Positions 1 to 8,859 of a stretch of DNA of 30,199 nt are shown piece after piece. A program made the translations under genes and the position numbers. Source of the stretch: Sphingobacteriia bacterium (GTDB lineage: Bacteria > Bacteroidota > Bacteroidia > NS11-12g > UBA955); assembly GCA_021151535.1 (NCBI GenBank), contig JAGKXC010000013.1:1-30199 (forward strand), read 5' to 3'. The notes under the pieces are model-generated. The model did not search any database, had not been told where the DNA came from, and saw only the letters and a program-made list of their open reading frames with translations. Numbering within the stretch: the stretch's first letter is position 1; every line of letters begins with the position of its first letter.

Positions 1-263
1 CATTTATAGGGCTTGTTCAGGTATGTAATTTTCAAATATTCCCCTAAGCGCTTGTTATTTAGTTTGTTGAGAATGCAATGTTGTGATAAAGCTTGTTGGA
101 ATTTAATTTGCTCAATTTTTGTTTGTAATTGTAATTCTTGTTTTAACAAATGTGAATTCTTTTCATTGTAAGTTATCAATGAGTATGTCCACCAACCCAA
201 TGCCATTAACATGTAAACAGCAATAAATATCAATACGAATTGAGATAGAATTCTTTGCTTCAT
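1..263 (-). CDS. Membrane protein, N-terminal part (cut by left edge)
   Basis: An open frame begins with ATG at 263 and runs leftward off the window, giving 87 visible codons without a stop. The protein opens MKQRILSQF, followed by a hydrophobic segment at about residues 8-31 (VLIFIAVYMLMALGWWTYSL). After it comes a polar, Gln/Lys/Leu-rich stretch (residues about 36-65) that looks like a coiled coil. This layout (short cytoplasmic tail, one membrane helix, coiled linker) is common in Bacteroidota sensor histidine kinases and cell-division-type proteins, but no catalytic domain is visible, so no function is assigned. It is divergent from the FAD oxidase at 360, with about 96 bases between the two starts that may hold promoters for both; an imperfect TATATTTA lies at 311-318 on the + strand. 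Confidence 0.6.
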   Translation of the reverse strand, partial: MKQRILSQFVLIFIAVYMLMALGWWTYSLITYNEKNSHLLKQELQLQTKIEQIKFQQALSQHCILNKLNNKRLGEYLKITYLNKPYK

Positions 264-359
264 TGGTTTCAAATATAACGTTGAGACCGAGCATTGGGTT
301 GCTTTTAGGTTATATTTACTTAGTTTATGTCTTATCTTGCATGCCAATTATTCGCAACA

Positions 360-1736
360 ATGGATTGCAGCATATTAATTTCTAAACTTCCGGATTTGCC
401 TTGGATCACTGATGTTGAAAATCTTGTTCCATTTTCTAAGGATTATACAGAAGATTTGCAATTTCTTCCTGATTTGGCTATCGCTCCAACATCAGCTGAT
501 GATATCGCCAAAATTTTAAAGATTTGCAACCAATTTAATATTCCAGTTACAACCAGAGGGGCCGGTACTGGATTATCAGGTGCAGCATTGCCTGTAGCTG
601 GAGGTGTTGTTGTTTCTACTGAAAAACTTGATAAAATCATCCAAATCGATACACTGAATATGCAAGCTACCGTTGAAACGGGTGTAGTTAACGCACATTT
701 AAAAGAAGCAGTGGCAGCTTACGGATTGAGTTATCCGCCAGATCCTGCAAGTTTCGGATCTTGTAGTATTGGAGGTAACATTGCTCACGGTGCTGGAGGT
801 CCAAGAGCAGTCAAATATGGTATAACAAAAGATTATATTCTCAATTTAGAAGTGGTTTTGCCATCGGGTGAAATTATATGGACAGGATCCAATACATTGA
901 AGAATTCTACGGGATTCAATCTTACACAATTAATGATTGGAAGTGAGGGTATGTTGGGTATTATCACCAAAGCAGTTGTAAAATTGGTTCCTTTACCTAC
1001 GCAAGAACTACTATTGTTAGCGGCATTTGATTCTCTAACTCAATGTGCCAAAGCAGTTAGTGCAGTATTGCAATCATCCGTTAAACCTGCAGCAATTGAA
1101 CTAATGGAAACTTCTGGGATTGAAATTTCTATGAAAGCCACCCAAACTTCTTTTCCATTGGTTAAAGGCGCAACCTGCTATTTGTTGTTTTCTTTTGATG
1201 GTTTTCAGGGCGATGATTTGTTTACTGAGATAGAAAAAATTTATCCCATTTTAGATGAATTGGGAGCAATAGATATCATGCCATCGCCAAACTCCGATAC
1301 CGCCAACGATTGGTGGAAAGTAAGAAGAGCTATCGGAGAAACTGTAAAACAAAAATCTATTTACAAAGAAGAAGATACTGTAGTTCCTAGGTATTCTTTG
1401 CCCGAACTATTGTCTGAAGTGAAAAGGATTGGTGAAAAATATGGATTTGAATCGGTTTGTTATGGCCATGCTGGAGATGGTAATCTGCATGTAAATATTT
1501 TGAAAAATGAACTATCTGATGATTACTGGAATCATGAAGTTCCAAAAGGTATTAGAGAGATTTTTGAGTGTTGCAAAAAATTAGGTGGAACCATTAGTGG
1601 AGAACACGGAATAGGATATAGCCAAAAAACTTATCTGGATGTGGTATTCACGCCCACGCATTTTCAACTGATGAAAGGAATAAAGTCAGTTTTTGATCCC
1701 AACGGGATTTTAAATCCCGGAAAATGGATTCGATAA
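360..1736 (+). CDS. FAD-linked oxidase, GlcD / D-lactate dehydrogenase type
   Basis: Flavoprotein that oxidises a 2-hydroxy acid such as glycolate or D-lactate. The N-terminal half has the PCMH-type FAD-binding fold, with the pyrophosphate loop TTRGAGTGLSGAALPVAGG and the flavin segment YPPDPASFGSCSIGGNIAHG. The C-terminal FAD-oxidase domain carries YGHAGDGNLHVN and GGTISGEHGIG, the conserved His-containing motifs of this family. The frame also has an ATG at 327, but the 360 ATG gives an N-terminus (MDCSILISKLPDL) that matches the usual family start, so I chose it; the product is 458 residues, normal for GlcD. No GlcE/GlcF or Fe-S partner is adjacent, so the protein may act alone, as many Bacteroidota members do. 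The exact substrate cannot be told from sequence. The 3' end converges on the ABM gene with a 16-base gap. Confidence 0.88.
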   Translation: MDCSILISKLPDLPWITDVENLVPFSKDYTEDLQFLPDLAIAPTSADDIAKILKICNQFNIPVTTRGAGTGLSGAALPVAGGVVVSTEKLDKIIQIDTLNMQATVETGVVNAHLKEAVAAYGLSYPPDPASFGSCSIGGNIAHGAGGPRAVKYGITKDYILNLEVVLPSGEIIWTGSNTLKNSTGFNLTQLMIGSEGMLGIITKAVVKLVPLPTQELLLLAAFDSLTQCAKAVSAVLQSSVKPAAIELMETSGIEISMKATQTSFPLVKGATCYLLFSFDGFQGDDLFTEIEKIYPILDELGAIDIMPSPNSDTANDWWKVRRAIGETVKQKSIYKEEDTVVPRYSLPELLSEVKRIGEKYGFESVCYGHAGDGNLHVNILKNELSDDYWNHEVPKGIREIFECCKKLGGTISGEHGIGYSQKTYLDVVFTPTHFQLMKGIKSVFDPNGILNPGKWIR

Positions 1737-1752
1737 AACAGTATTTTGTTTT

Positions 1753-2049
1753 TTAAATAAGTTCTCTGATCACCCAGTTTGAAAAAGCCACAGGTTTATC
1801 CCTGAACAATATTTTTGTTTTCGCCCATGTACTTTTAAATAATTCCGAATGCCTATATGCTTCCAAATCTGCTTCAGTTTCCCATAAACTATATGTACTC
1901 ATTATAGAACTGTCATTCGTGTCTTGAATGAGTTTTAAACCAGCATTTCCAGGGAAAGCGCGAATATGCTCTTTACTTTGGTCGAAAACTGTTAAAAACT
2001 CGTCCACTTTTGAAGGTTCAAACTTCATGATTACAATTCTATTAATCAT
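1753..2049 (-). CDS. ABM-domain (antibiotic biosynthesis monooxygenase-like) protein
   Basis: A 98-residue protein with a single ferredoxin-like ABM domain. It opens MINRIVIMKFEPSKVDEFL, has a central ALxLxxD-like strand (GLKLIQD), then the typical S-x-W-E-x-x-x-D/A-L-x-x-Y-R/H-x-S-x-x-F pattern (YSLWETEADLEAYRHSELF). Small dimeric ABM proteins include quinol monooxygenases, haem-degrading enzymes and many with no known activity, so only the fold is called. It sits 12 nt downstream of the SAM hydroxide adenosyltransferase-family gene on the same strand and is probably cotranscribed with it. No Asn/Trp pair typical of IsdG haem oxygenases is obvious. Confidence 0.8.
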   Translation of the reverse strand: MINRIVIMKFEPSKVDEFLTVFDQSKEHIRAFPGNAGLKLIQDTNDSSIMSTYSLWETEADLEAYRHSELFKSTWAKTKILFRDKPVAFSNWVIRELI

Positions 2050-2061
2050 AGTAAATAGTAA

Positions 2062-2868
2062 TTAATTGGTTGTTATTGATTCGGTAAATTCTAAAATAAC
2101 GTTCCGGCCTTCCGTTAAAGCCAACAATTGTGCACTAGAACCTGCATTTACACTTATCTGCATAATGCCGCCGTAGTTGAAAGTACAAATAGCATCTCCT
2201 TCATCAACATCGTTGTATTCAAGGCTAAGTTTTTGAATTTCAGTGAAATGGTTGATTCGAATAACAAATCTTCTACCTTGTCTAATTAACTCAAAATCGC
2301 GATAATTTAAGTTGAAATAGGCATTTCCAAATACGTCGTTATAAATCACTGTTAAACGCATTTGATTTCCAGCGATAGTGGGTTCAGGCATGGCACTTCT
2401 CACTAATTGAGGCTTAATTTCAAATGCACTTTCAGGTGTCCACTGCGATTGGATGAGTTTGTTAATCGCAGGAATATACACTTGCATCAAAGGATGAATT
2501 ACCCTTTCAGATGGGGTTATTTGATAATATTTTGCATTCTCCTGATTGGGGTCGTCAAAAAGCAACGGCAAAATTCCGTTGTCTGGTGATAAAAAGAATT
2601 GATTGGCATAATGACCCAAAACAAACCTGGGTGTAGTTTTAGCTAACATCCCAACCCTGAAAATATGGATGGTTTGGTCTGGGAAATGCCCGCTTACAAG
2701 TTTTCCAAATACTGCTTGTTGCAAAACATGGCCTTTTTTGAAGTTTTGAGGACTGAAAATCAACTTGGCTTCTGGGAAATTTCGAACTAAATGAGCTTGA
2801 GAAATGGTGTGGTCTGGTGCGTCCATACCAAAATCTGTGATTAAATGGATAATCATGCTGCTCATCAA
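2062..2868 (-). CDS. Divergent SAM hydroxide adenosyltransferase-family (DUF62) protein
   Basis: The 268-residue protein keeps the two-domain outline of the DUF62/chlorinase-fluorinase family, whose members hydrolyse S-adenosylmethionine to adenosine and methionine. The N-terminal domain has ITDFG (residues about 10-14) and the later FLSPDNGILPLLF, corresponding to the family's F-x-x-PDNGLL motif. The C-terminal domain has VIYNDVFGNAYFNL, matching the nucleotide-contacting Y-x-D-x-FGN-x-x-TN motif. The VDPGVGxxRR segment, which supplies the catalytic Asp and Arg in characterised members, reads here as FRVGMLAKTTPR: the Arg may remain but the Asp is gone. Bacteroidota members often deviate here, so activity is uncertain. 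The start MMSS could equally be the Met at the second or fifth codon. A TATATTTG element lies just upstream on the same strand. Confidence 0.75.
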   Translation of the reverse strand: MMSSMIIHLITDFGMDAPDHTISQAHLVRNFPEAKLIFSPQNFKKGHVLQQAVFGKLVSGHFPDQTIHIFRVGMLAKTTPRFVLGHYANQFFLSPDNGILPLLFDDPNQENAKYYQITPSERVIHPLMQVYIPAINKLIQSQWTPESAFEIKPQLVRSAMPEPTIAGNQMRLTVIYNDVFGNAYFNLNYRDFELIRQGRRFVIRINHFTEIQKLSLEYNDVDEGDAICTFNYGGIMQISVNAGSSAQLLALTEGRNVILEFTESITTN

Positions 2869-2890
2869 TCAAAAACGTTAAATCTAAATG

Positions 2891-2898
2891 CAAATATA
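2891..2898 (-). promoter_or_regulatory. Bacteroidota -7 promoter element (TATATTTG)
   Basis: The minus strand reads TATATTTG, an exact match to the Bacteroidota -7 consensus TAnnTTTG, ending 22 nt before the start codon of the DUF62-family gene. A convincing -33 TTTG is not visible at the expected spacing, so this rests on the -7 match and position alone. Confidence 0.4.
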
Positions 2899-3022
2899 AG
2901 TCTAAGCCTATGGAATATGACGGAATCCTACATGGATGACTGCTTTTTATGCCCCATTTGATGGTGGTAAAGTGTTGAAAAACGATGAGGGTATTGCAAT
3001 CATTCATTGCCAATTTCAGTGT

Positions 3023-3030
3023 TATATTTG
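3023..3030 (+). promoter_or_regulatory. Bacteroidota -7 promoter element (TATATTTG) for phoH
   Basis: TATATTTG matches TAnnTTTG exactly and ends 21 nt before the TTG start of phoH. Together with the minus-strand copy at 2891-2898, it suggests that the 183-base divergent gap holds two back-to-back promoters. The -33 element is weak: only ATTG, at off-optimal spacing (3006-3009). Confidence 0.4.
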
Positions 3031-3051
3031 AGGTAATTAATTTTATTCTCA

Positions 3052-4029
3052 TTGTCAGAAACCATTTACTCATTGGAAGTTATTGAGCCGCAAATTTTTT
3101 ACGGACCCAATAACGCTTACTTCGATTTAATTAAATCCAAATTTCCTAAACTTCAATTTGTTGGTAGGGGCGATCAAATCAAAATTCTTGGCGATGTTAA
3201 GTCCCTTGAATTGTTCGTTCGGGGAATGGGAGAGTTGGAGAAATTATATATCAAAAGAACAGAATACAACGAACATGTTATTCTGGAAGCTTTAAGTAAT
3301 GTAATGGAAGTTGGCTCTGTTGCAGATAATGGTTTAAAATCTGATGAAGACTCCCAAGATGTATTGTTAATTGGTACAAGGGGCCAGAAAATCAAAGCTA
3401 GAACTAAAAACCAACGAAAAATGTTGGAGGCGGCTAAGAAAAATGATATCGTTTTTGCCATTGGACCTGCGGGAACAGGTAAGACATATACCGCCGTTGC
3501 TATCGCCGTACTAGCACTAAAAGAACGGGAAATCCGTAGGATAATCTTAACTAGGCCTGCCGTTGAAGCAGGTGAGAACTTGGGATTTTTACCCGGTGAT
3601 CTAAAAGATAAAATTGACCCATACCTTAGACCACTATACGATGCTTTGGAAGATATGATCCCTGGTGATAAACTAAAGAGCATGATCGAAAGTCGTACCG
3701 TGGAAATTGCGCCATTAGCCTTCATGCGTGGAAGAACACTTGATAATTGTTATGTGATTCTGGATGAAGCACAAAATAGTACCAATTTGCAATTGAAAAT
3801 GTTCTTAACCCGAATGGGGCCAAATGCAAAAATGATCATCACCGGTGATTTAACTCAAGTAGATTTGCCCAAAAAGCAAATGAGCGGCTTGGGTAAATCT
3901 TTAAAAATATTGGATAAAATTAAAGGAATCAGTATCATTCAGTTAGATACAGATGATGTTGTTCGACATCGATTAGTCAAGGAAATTATACAGGCATACG
4001 ATAAGGACGCAGAATGTGAAAAAGATTGA
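3052..4029 (+). CDS. phoH: PhoH family ATPase
   Basis: Cytoplasmic P-loop NTPase of the PhoH/YbeZ family, thought to act in RNA metabolism together with the endoribonuclease YbeY. Walker A is GPAGTGKT (residues 138-145) and Walker B is VILDEAQ (235-241). The TRPAVEAGENLGFLPGDL and GRTLDNCY blocks are characteristic of the family. The N-terminal region (FYGPNNAYFDLIKSKFPKL) matches the KH-like start of YbeZ proteins. The start is a TTG: an in-frame TAA at 3034 leaves no ATG upstream, and the family N-terminus (SETIYSLEVIEP) begins right there. The length of 325 residues is typical. purC follows after about 40 nt, an arrangement I know from other Bacteroidota, where the two are usually cotranscribed. 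Confidence 0.93.
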   Translation: MSETIYSLEVIEPQIFYGPNNAYFDLIKSKFPKLQFVGRGDQIKILGDVKSLELFVRGMGELEKLYIKRTEYNEHVILEALSNVMEVGSVADNGLKSDEDSQDVLLIGTRGQKIKARTKNQRKMLEAAKKNDIVFAIGPAGTGKTYTAVAIAVLALKEREIRRIILTRPAVEAGENLGFLPGDLKDKIDPYLRPLYDALEDMIPGDKLKSMIESRTVEIAPLAFMRGRTLDNCYVILDEAQNSTNLQLKMFLTRMGPNAKMIITGDLTQVDLPKKQMSGLGKSLKILDKIKGISIIQLDTDDVVRHRLVKEIIQAYDKDAECEKD

Positions 4030-4069
4030 TTAAATTGCTATTAACAAGTTGATAATTTTGAAACCAAAT

Positions 4070-5026
4070 ATGAGTGATTTACAAGCATTAACCGCAACAA
4101 ACTATTTTTTTAGAAATCAAATAGCCTTTTACAGAGGAAAAGTTCGCGACGTTTACCATATCGGGAAAGACTATTTAGCTGTTGTTGCTTGCGATAGAAT
4201 TTCGGCTTTTGATCATGTTTTGCCAAGAAGCATTCCGTTTAAAGGGCAGGTTTTGAATGAGATTGCGGCATTGTTTTTAAAGCAAACTGAAGATATTGTT
4301 CCAAACTGGTTAATTGAAACTCCTGATCCCCATGTTTCTTTTGGATACAAATGTGATGCAATCGCCATCGAATTTGTTGTTAGGAATTATTTAACCGGTC
4401 ACGCTTGGCGCGTTTATAAATCTGGAGGTAGAGAACTTTGTGGCAATGTTTTGCCTGAAGGAATGAAGGAAAATGATAAATTTTCTCACCCCATTATTAC
4501 ACCATCAACCAAAGCTCACACTGGTCATGATGTGGATATTTCATACCAAGAGATAATTGACCAAGGGATATTGTCCAAAGAATTGTTGGATCAATTGAAT
4601 GATATCGCCCTTAAATTATTTCAAAGAGGAACAGAATATGCTGCCAAACAAAATTTAATTTTGGTAGATACCAAGTACGAATTTGGATTGAGAAATGGAG
4701 AAATCATGTTAATCGACGAAATTCATACGCCTGATAGTTCTAGATTCTTTTACGCTGAATCCTATGAGGAGCTTCAAAAAGCGGGAAAACCCCAACGTCA
4801 ATTAAGCAAAGAGTTTGTGCGTGAATGGTTAATGGAAAACGGATTCCAAGGCAAAGAAGGAGAAACTGTTCCTGAAATGCCAGATGAATTTGTTATGAGC
4901 ATTACTCAACGTTACGAGGAATTATATACTGCCATGGCCGGAAAACCATTGGCACGTAGAAATTATCAAGAAATTTATAATGATATTGAAAACAATATCA
5001 AAAACTGTATCTCAAAATATTTGTAA
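4070..5026 (+). CDS. purC: Phosphoribosylaminoimidazole-succinocarboxamide synthase
   Basis: SAICAR synthase joins aspartate to CAIR using ATP, the eighth step of de novo purine synthesis, in the cytoplasm. The sequence shows GKVRDVY near residue 22 (nucleotide-binding loop), DRISAFDHVLP, RNYLTGHAWRVYKSGGRELCG, ITPSTKAHTGHDVDIS, LVDTKYEFG and LIDEIHTPDSSRFF, all hallmarks of the family. At 318 residues it is the longer, yeast Ade1-like type rather than the short 240-residue E. coli type. I prefer the ATG at 4070 over an upstream in-frame TTG (4049), because the family begins close to the LTATNYFF helix. The stop codon is separated by one base from the next start (5028), so expression of the secreted protein downstream may be coupled to purC. 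Confidence 0.96.
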   Translation: MSDLQALTATNYFFRNQIAFYRGKVRDVYHIGKDYLAVVACDRISAFDHVLPRSIPFKGQVLNEIAALFLKQTEDIVPNWLIETPDPHVSFGYKCDAIAIEFVVRNYLTGHAWRVYKSGGRELCGNVLPEGMKENDKFSHPIITPSTKAHTGHDVDISYQEIIDQGILSKELLDQLNDIALKLFQRGTEYAAKQNLILVDTKYEFGLRNGEIMLIDEIHTPDSSRFFYAESYEELQKAGKPQRQLSKEFVREWLMENGFQGKEGETVPEMPDEFVMSITQRYEELYTAMAGKPLARRNYQEIYNDIENNIKNCISKYL

Positions 5027-5027
5027 A

Positions 5028-6881
5028 ATGAAATTTAAGTATTTGATTTTTAGCCTTTTGGCTTCATTTTCTTCAACTGTGAATGCCCAATGGGTTTATA
5101 CTCATGTTGGTAAACAGTATTTAGGAACTGGACAGTTTACGGGTATGTCTAACAATGCCATAGCAGATGAGTATTTTAGTTTGCCAGAAGGGGTTTGTAT
5201 TGATAACAATGCTCGTTTATGGATTACAGATCAACACAATATTACTGTTATTGATGGCTCTCGTTCATTGTTACGTGGCGGTTTTGTGGGCGATCCCAAT
5301 GAGCCAGGATCCATTGGAATAGATGATGGAATTGGTATTGTTTCTAGATTCAGTTCTCCCACAGGTTTGTGCGCCCATCCTTCAACCAATGATATTTATA
5401 TCTGCGATAGGGATAACTCACTAATTAGAAAAGCCAGTAAATATGTGAATGTATCCAATGGAACCGTTGTTACTACATATGCTGGTAATTACAGTTTTGT
5501 AGGCGATAATGTGGATGGTGCAGTTACTGATGCTTATTTCGCTAATCCCCAAGATATTGTAATAAATTCTAAAGGATACATGGTAGTTACCGATTTTCAA
5601 ACAGATTGTATTCGCTTGATTAAAGGCGGTTATGTTTATACAATCGCTGGATCTCCAAATAATTACGGTGATGCCATCGGTAAAGGTTCAACTGCCAGAT
5701 TTTATGCTCCCAATGGATTGTACTTGGAAAATGATTCAATGGTTTTGGTTGCCGATAAGAACAACAAAAAAATCAAACGTTTGAATATCAATTCTGGCGA
5801 AGTAACCAACGTCATTACCTCTGGTTTGGATATGCCCACAGATATGGTTGTAATCAACGGTAAAATGTTTATCGCAGATGGTAATTGTATCAGAATTTGG
5901 GATGGTTCAAATCTTAGTATTTATGCCGGTAGCGCAACCCAAGCTGGTTATCAAGATGGATCCGCAAAATCTTCATTGTTCAATACCTTGGGTTTAATGA
6001 CGTATAAATCACAGGATGAATGTATTTATGTGGTGGATCAAGGAAATAATACCATTCGGAAGGTTTCATTCGTTGATGCGCCTGTGGTAAGTTTTGAAGC
6101 CAATCATACAAGTTGTAACGTAAATCAAATTATTGAAATCAAGAGTTCAACTTCAAATGCAAATAAATTTAGTTATACCATCACTCCGTCTTCATATAGT
6201 TTGGTAGGCAATTCAAGTTTAACAGATCCAACAGTTTATGTTAAATTTTCTACTACTGGTACTTATACCGTGAGTTTAACTGCAAGTAATGCTGCAACAG
6301 GTGTAACCGTAACTAAAAATAATTATATCAATGTGAGTAACGTAACAGGGTTTAAACCGGTGGCAGATTTTGCAGCCAATAAGGTTGAAACATTAAAGGA
6401 TTCAGTAGTTTATATGTACGATCTATCAGAAAATACACCAACCACATTTGCGTGGACGTTTTCTCCCAATACAGTATCATTTGCCAATGGAACTTCATCT
6501 AGTTCTCAATTGCCGGCTGTGAAATTTTTAGCTCTTGGAAAGTACACAGTTACACTGGATGCCACCAATCCTCAAGGTACTAGTAGTTTAACTAAAACAC
6601 AGTATATCAATGTGGTTTCTCAATTATCGATCAATGAAATATTAAGAAATAGCCAAGAAAATTGGATATTGGCACCTAATCCAGCTAACAATTTTGTTCA
6701 AATTATTGGCAGTGATATTGCTTCGGTTTCTCTTTTTGATGCTTCAGGTAAATTGATTGTTGCAGCCGATTTGATAAATAATAGATTAGATCTCCAATCT
6801 GTAGCTAATGGAACGTATTATTTGTTAATTAAAACAACAAATAATCAAACTGTTGCAAAAGTGTTGATGATTCAAAAATAA
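5028..6881 (+). CDS. Secreted NHL-repeat / PKD protein with T9SS sorting domain
   Basis: Predicted exported protein of 617 residues. A signal peptide (MKFKYLIFSLLASFSSTVNA, cleavage before QW) is followed by NHL-type beta-propeller repeats over about residues 20-350, with recurring units such as LPEGVCIDNNARLWITD, NPQDIVINSKGYMVVTD and APNGLYLENDSMVLVAD. Two PKD/Ig-like domains follow (about 352-440 and 445-535; TGTYTVSLTASN and LGKYTVTLDATN are the typical end strands). The last 75 residues form a type A T9SS C-terminal sorting domain (APNPANNFVQI, VSLFDASGKLI, LDLQSVANGTYYLLI, ending KVLMIQK). The protein should therefore cross the outer membrane by type IX secretion and stay surface-attached or be released. 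The frame extends upstream into purC, but the ATG at 5028 gives a clean signal peptide. The ligand of the propeller is unknown. Confidence 0.88.
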   Translation: MKFKYLIFSLLASFSSTVNAQWVYTHVGKQYLGTGQFTGMSNNAIADEYFSLPEGVCIDNNARLWITDQHNITVIDGSRSLLRGGFVGDPNEPGSIGIDDGIGIVSRFSSPTGLCAHPSTNDIYICDRDNSLIRKASKYVNVSNGTVVTTYAGNYSFVGDNVDGAVTDAYFANPQDIVINSKGYMVVTDFQTDCIRLIKGGYVYTIAGSPNNYGDAIGKGSTARFYAPNGLYLENDSMVLVADKNNKKIKRLNINSGEVTNVITSGLDMPTDMVVINGKMFIADGNCIRIWDGSNLSIYAGSATQAGYQDGSAKSSLFNTLGLMTYKSQDECIYVVDQGNNTIRKVSFVDAPVVSFEANHTSCNVNQIIEIKSSTSNANKFSYTITPSSYSLVGNSSLTDPTVYVKFSTTGTYTVSLTASNAATGVTVTKNNYINVSNVTGFKPVADFAANKVETLKDSVVYMYDLSENTPTTFAWTFSPNTVSFANGTSSSSQLPAVKFLALGKYTVTLDATNPQGTSSLTKTQYINVVSQLSINEILRNSQENWILAPNPANNFVQIIGSDIASVSLFDASGKLIVAADLINNRLDLQSVANGTYYLLIKTTNNQTVAKVLMIQK

Positions 6882-6884
6882 TTG

Positions 6885-8789
6885 ATGAATTCAAAATATT
6901 CAGGTTTGACTTTTTCCAATCAATTTTTTGTTTGGATTAAGTTAAACCTGTTTTTTTTTATTGGCATTTACCAGCTTCAGGTATTAAGTAAATTAATATT
7001 TGTTTTATCTTCCTTCCCTCTGTCAAACTGTTTTTCTGTTTTCTTGGAAACCATTCGCTATGGCTTTGGAATGGACATAGCTATTACAGCAAGTTTTTTC
7101 TTATTTATATCAATACTTAATTTTCTAAATCGGTTCTATCCTTTATCCAAAATGGCTTTTGGGTTACTTTTAGGTATTTTATTAATTCAAGTATGGGTAT
7201 TAATCGCCGATATTAATTTTTTTCATTTCTGGCGATGGAGGATACAATCTCAAGCTTTTGATTATTTAAAGGATTTTCAAATTGTGGCAAATACATTGCC
7301 CGCTGAGATCTGGATTTACACGTTTTTATTAGTTGTGTTTTCAATATTGGGTATCCGTTGGATGATTCTAAAGCAATTTGAGAATTTTCAAAAATGGTTT
7401 GAGTCTGTACCTAGTTTCAGTTGGAAAAACCCCATTAATTTTATCTTATGGGGTTTAATGTTTATTTTAATTAGAGGTGGAGTAGGACCCTCTGTAAGAA
7501 CTTGGGGTGATGTGATGAAATCAAATAACATTGATGTTTCTGTTGCTTCCATGAATGGTTTGTGGAATTTTGGATATGTACTTAGCAGTCCTTCAAAGGA
7601 TGATCAAGTAAAGCAGATTTTGGTATCAAAAGACTGGGAGAATGTTGCATGTAAGCAATATAAAGGCAATTTAATATCGCCAGAAGAACTTAAGAAAACA
7701 TGGTTTAGACACCCTAATAACCCACCCAAATATTGTTTTTTAATTATATTAGAAGGCATTAATGCCCAATGGATTGAAAATACGTCAATGTCGTTTCAAT
7801 TACTTACCAAATGGCGAAAAGAATTAACATATTTTGATCAGTGTTACGCAGTTGGCGATAGAACAGATAAAGGGTTAGCCGCCGTTTTAACAGGTTGGCC
7901 TGGAGAGCCCGGAAAAGGAATTTTGCACGATCCTTACAGGTGGAAATATCTTAAAGGGTTGCCCCAAATTCTGCGGGCCTCTGGCTGGAATTCAAACTTT
8001 GTGTACGGCGGTGATGCTCAATTTTCTAATATGGATGGCTTCATGAAACAGATTGGAATGAACGAAATACACGACCAATCAAATATGAATATCAATTCAG
8101 GAAAAATAAAATGGGGATTTACGGATAAAGATGTTGGTGATTGGTTAAGTTCAGCGTATTTACCAAATATTATTCAAGCAAATCAATCAGAGAATCAAAA
8201 ACAATTAACAGTGTGGATGCAACTCGCTTCTCATGAGCCATTTGATGTTGTTAATACTGAATTGGGAATGCTCGAAAAATATAAAATAAGTATGAAACAT
8301 TCTGATTCTGCTGTAAGTGCGTTCCTGATGTCAATCAAAAAAATGGGTGTTTGGGATGAATCATTGGTAGTTGTAATTTCAGATCATGGTAGAGATTTGG
8401 GTTTGAAAAGCACCCAAAATCCATGTGAATTTTTTCGAATTCCATTGTTTATAGGAGGGGGAGTTGTGAATTCACGTACTTTGGCAGATATGTCACACCA
8501 AATATGTTCGCAACCAGAAGTTTATGCCACTTTGTCATTTTTGTTGACGGATACTCAGAACAATGGACAATTCAAGTCTGATTATTTTGCATACCCTTGG
8601 AATCGTGTTTTGGCCCCAGAATCAGGTGTAAAAAATATACTGTGTTTTAATGGGGAACGCTCGGTTTTATTGGGGGATTTAGGCTTTAGTGAGGGCATGA
8701 TTGAATCCCATAAAGCGGCCAAAAATTTAGCGGATACAGTAAGGGTTGGGATCCAATCAAAAATAATTCATAGTTTTTTTCGTTTTTAA
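6885..8789 (+). CDS. LtaS-like membrane phospho/sulfo-transferase (alkaline phosphatase fold)
   Basis: Membrane enzyme of the LTA synthase/sulfatase superfamily, 634 residues. About five hydrophobic helices fill the first 200 residues, followed by an extracytoplasmic catalytic domain. By motif comparison with S. aureus LtaS, the metal ligands and nucleophile are present: Glu290 (LILEGIN, matching Glu255), Thr327 (GDRTDKG, the nucleophile Thr300), His450 (ASHEPF, matching His416), and Asp500-His501 (ISDHGRD, matching Asp475-His476). A Gram-negative would not make lipoteichoic acid, so the natural reaction is more likely transfer of phosphoglycerol or phosphoethanolamine, or phosphodiester/sulfate hydrolysis on an envelope lipid or glycan. 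The start is the ATG three bases after the previous stop (a TTG lies just before it). A T9 run at about 6951-6959 encodes consecutive Phe. Confidence 0.85.
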   Translation: MNSKYSGLTFSNQFFVWIKLNLFFFIGIYQLQVLSKLIFVLSSFPLSNCFSVFLETIRYGFGMDIAITASFFLFISILNFLNRFYPLSKMAFGLLLGILLIQVWVLIADINFFHFWRWRIQSQAFDYLKDFQIVANTLPAEIWIYTFLLVVFSILGIRWMILKQFENFQKWFESVPSFSWKNPINFILWGLMFILIRGGVGPSVRTWGDVMKSNNIDVSVASMNGLWNFGYVLSSPSKDDQVKQILVSKDWENVACKQYKGNLISPEELKKTWFRHPNNPPKYCFLIILEGINAQWIENTSMSFQLLTKWRKELTYFDQCYAVGDRTDKGLAAVLTGWPGEPGKGILHDPYRWKYLKGLPQILRASGWNSNFVYGGDAQFSNMDGFMKQIGMNEIHDQSNMNINSGKIKWGFTDKDVGDWLSSAYLPNIIQANQSENQKQLTVWMQLASHEPFDVVNTELGMLEKYKISMKHSDSAVSAFLMSIKKMGVWDESLVVVISDHGRDLGLKSTQNPCEFFRIPLFIGGGVVNSRTLADMSHQICSQPEVYATLSFLLTDTQNNGQFKSDYFAYPWNRVLAPESGVKNILCFNGERSVLLGDLGFSEGMIESHKAAKNLADTVRVGIQSKIIHSFFRF

Positions 8790-8859
8790 TGTAACAAAAT
8801 GAAATGTTAATACGTCTAAGATCTGTATTGGCATCAGTTTTGTTAAAAAAGTTTGCGTT

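Noticed and set aside
1703..1719. Hairpin CGGGATTT-T-AAATCCCG near the end of the FAD oxidase gene as a terminator
   Set aside because: It encodes the conserved GILNPG motif, has no following T tract, and this arm length is near chance expectation.
6951..6959. T9 run in the LtaS-like gene as a possible phase-variable tract
   Set aside because: It encodes Phe-Phe-Phe in a membrane helix where T-rich codons are expected in a low-G+C genome; there is no second repeat and no supportive structure.
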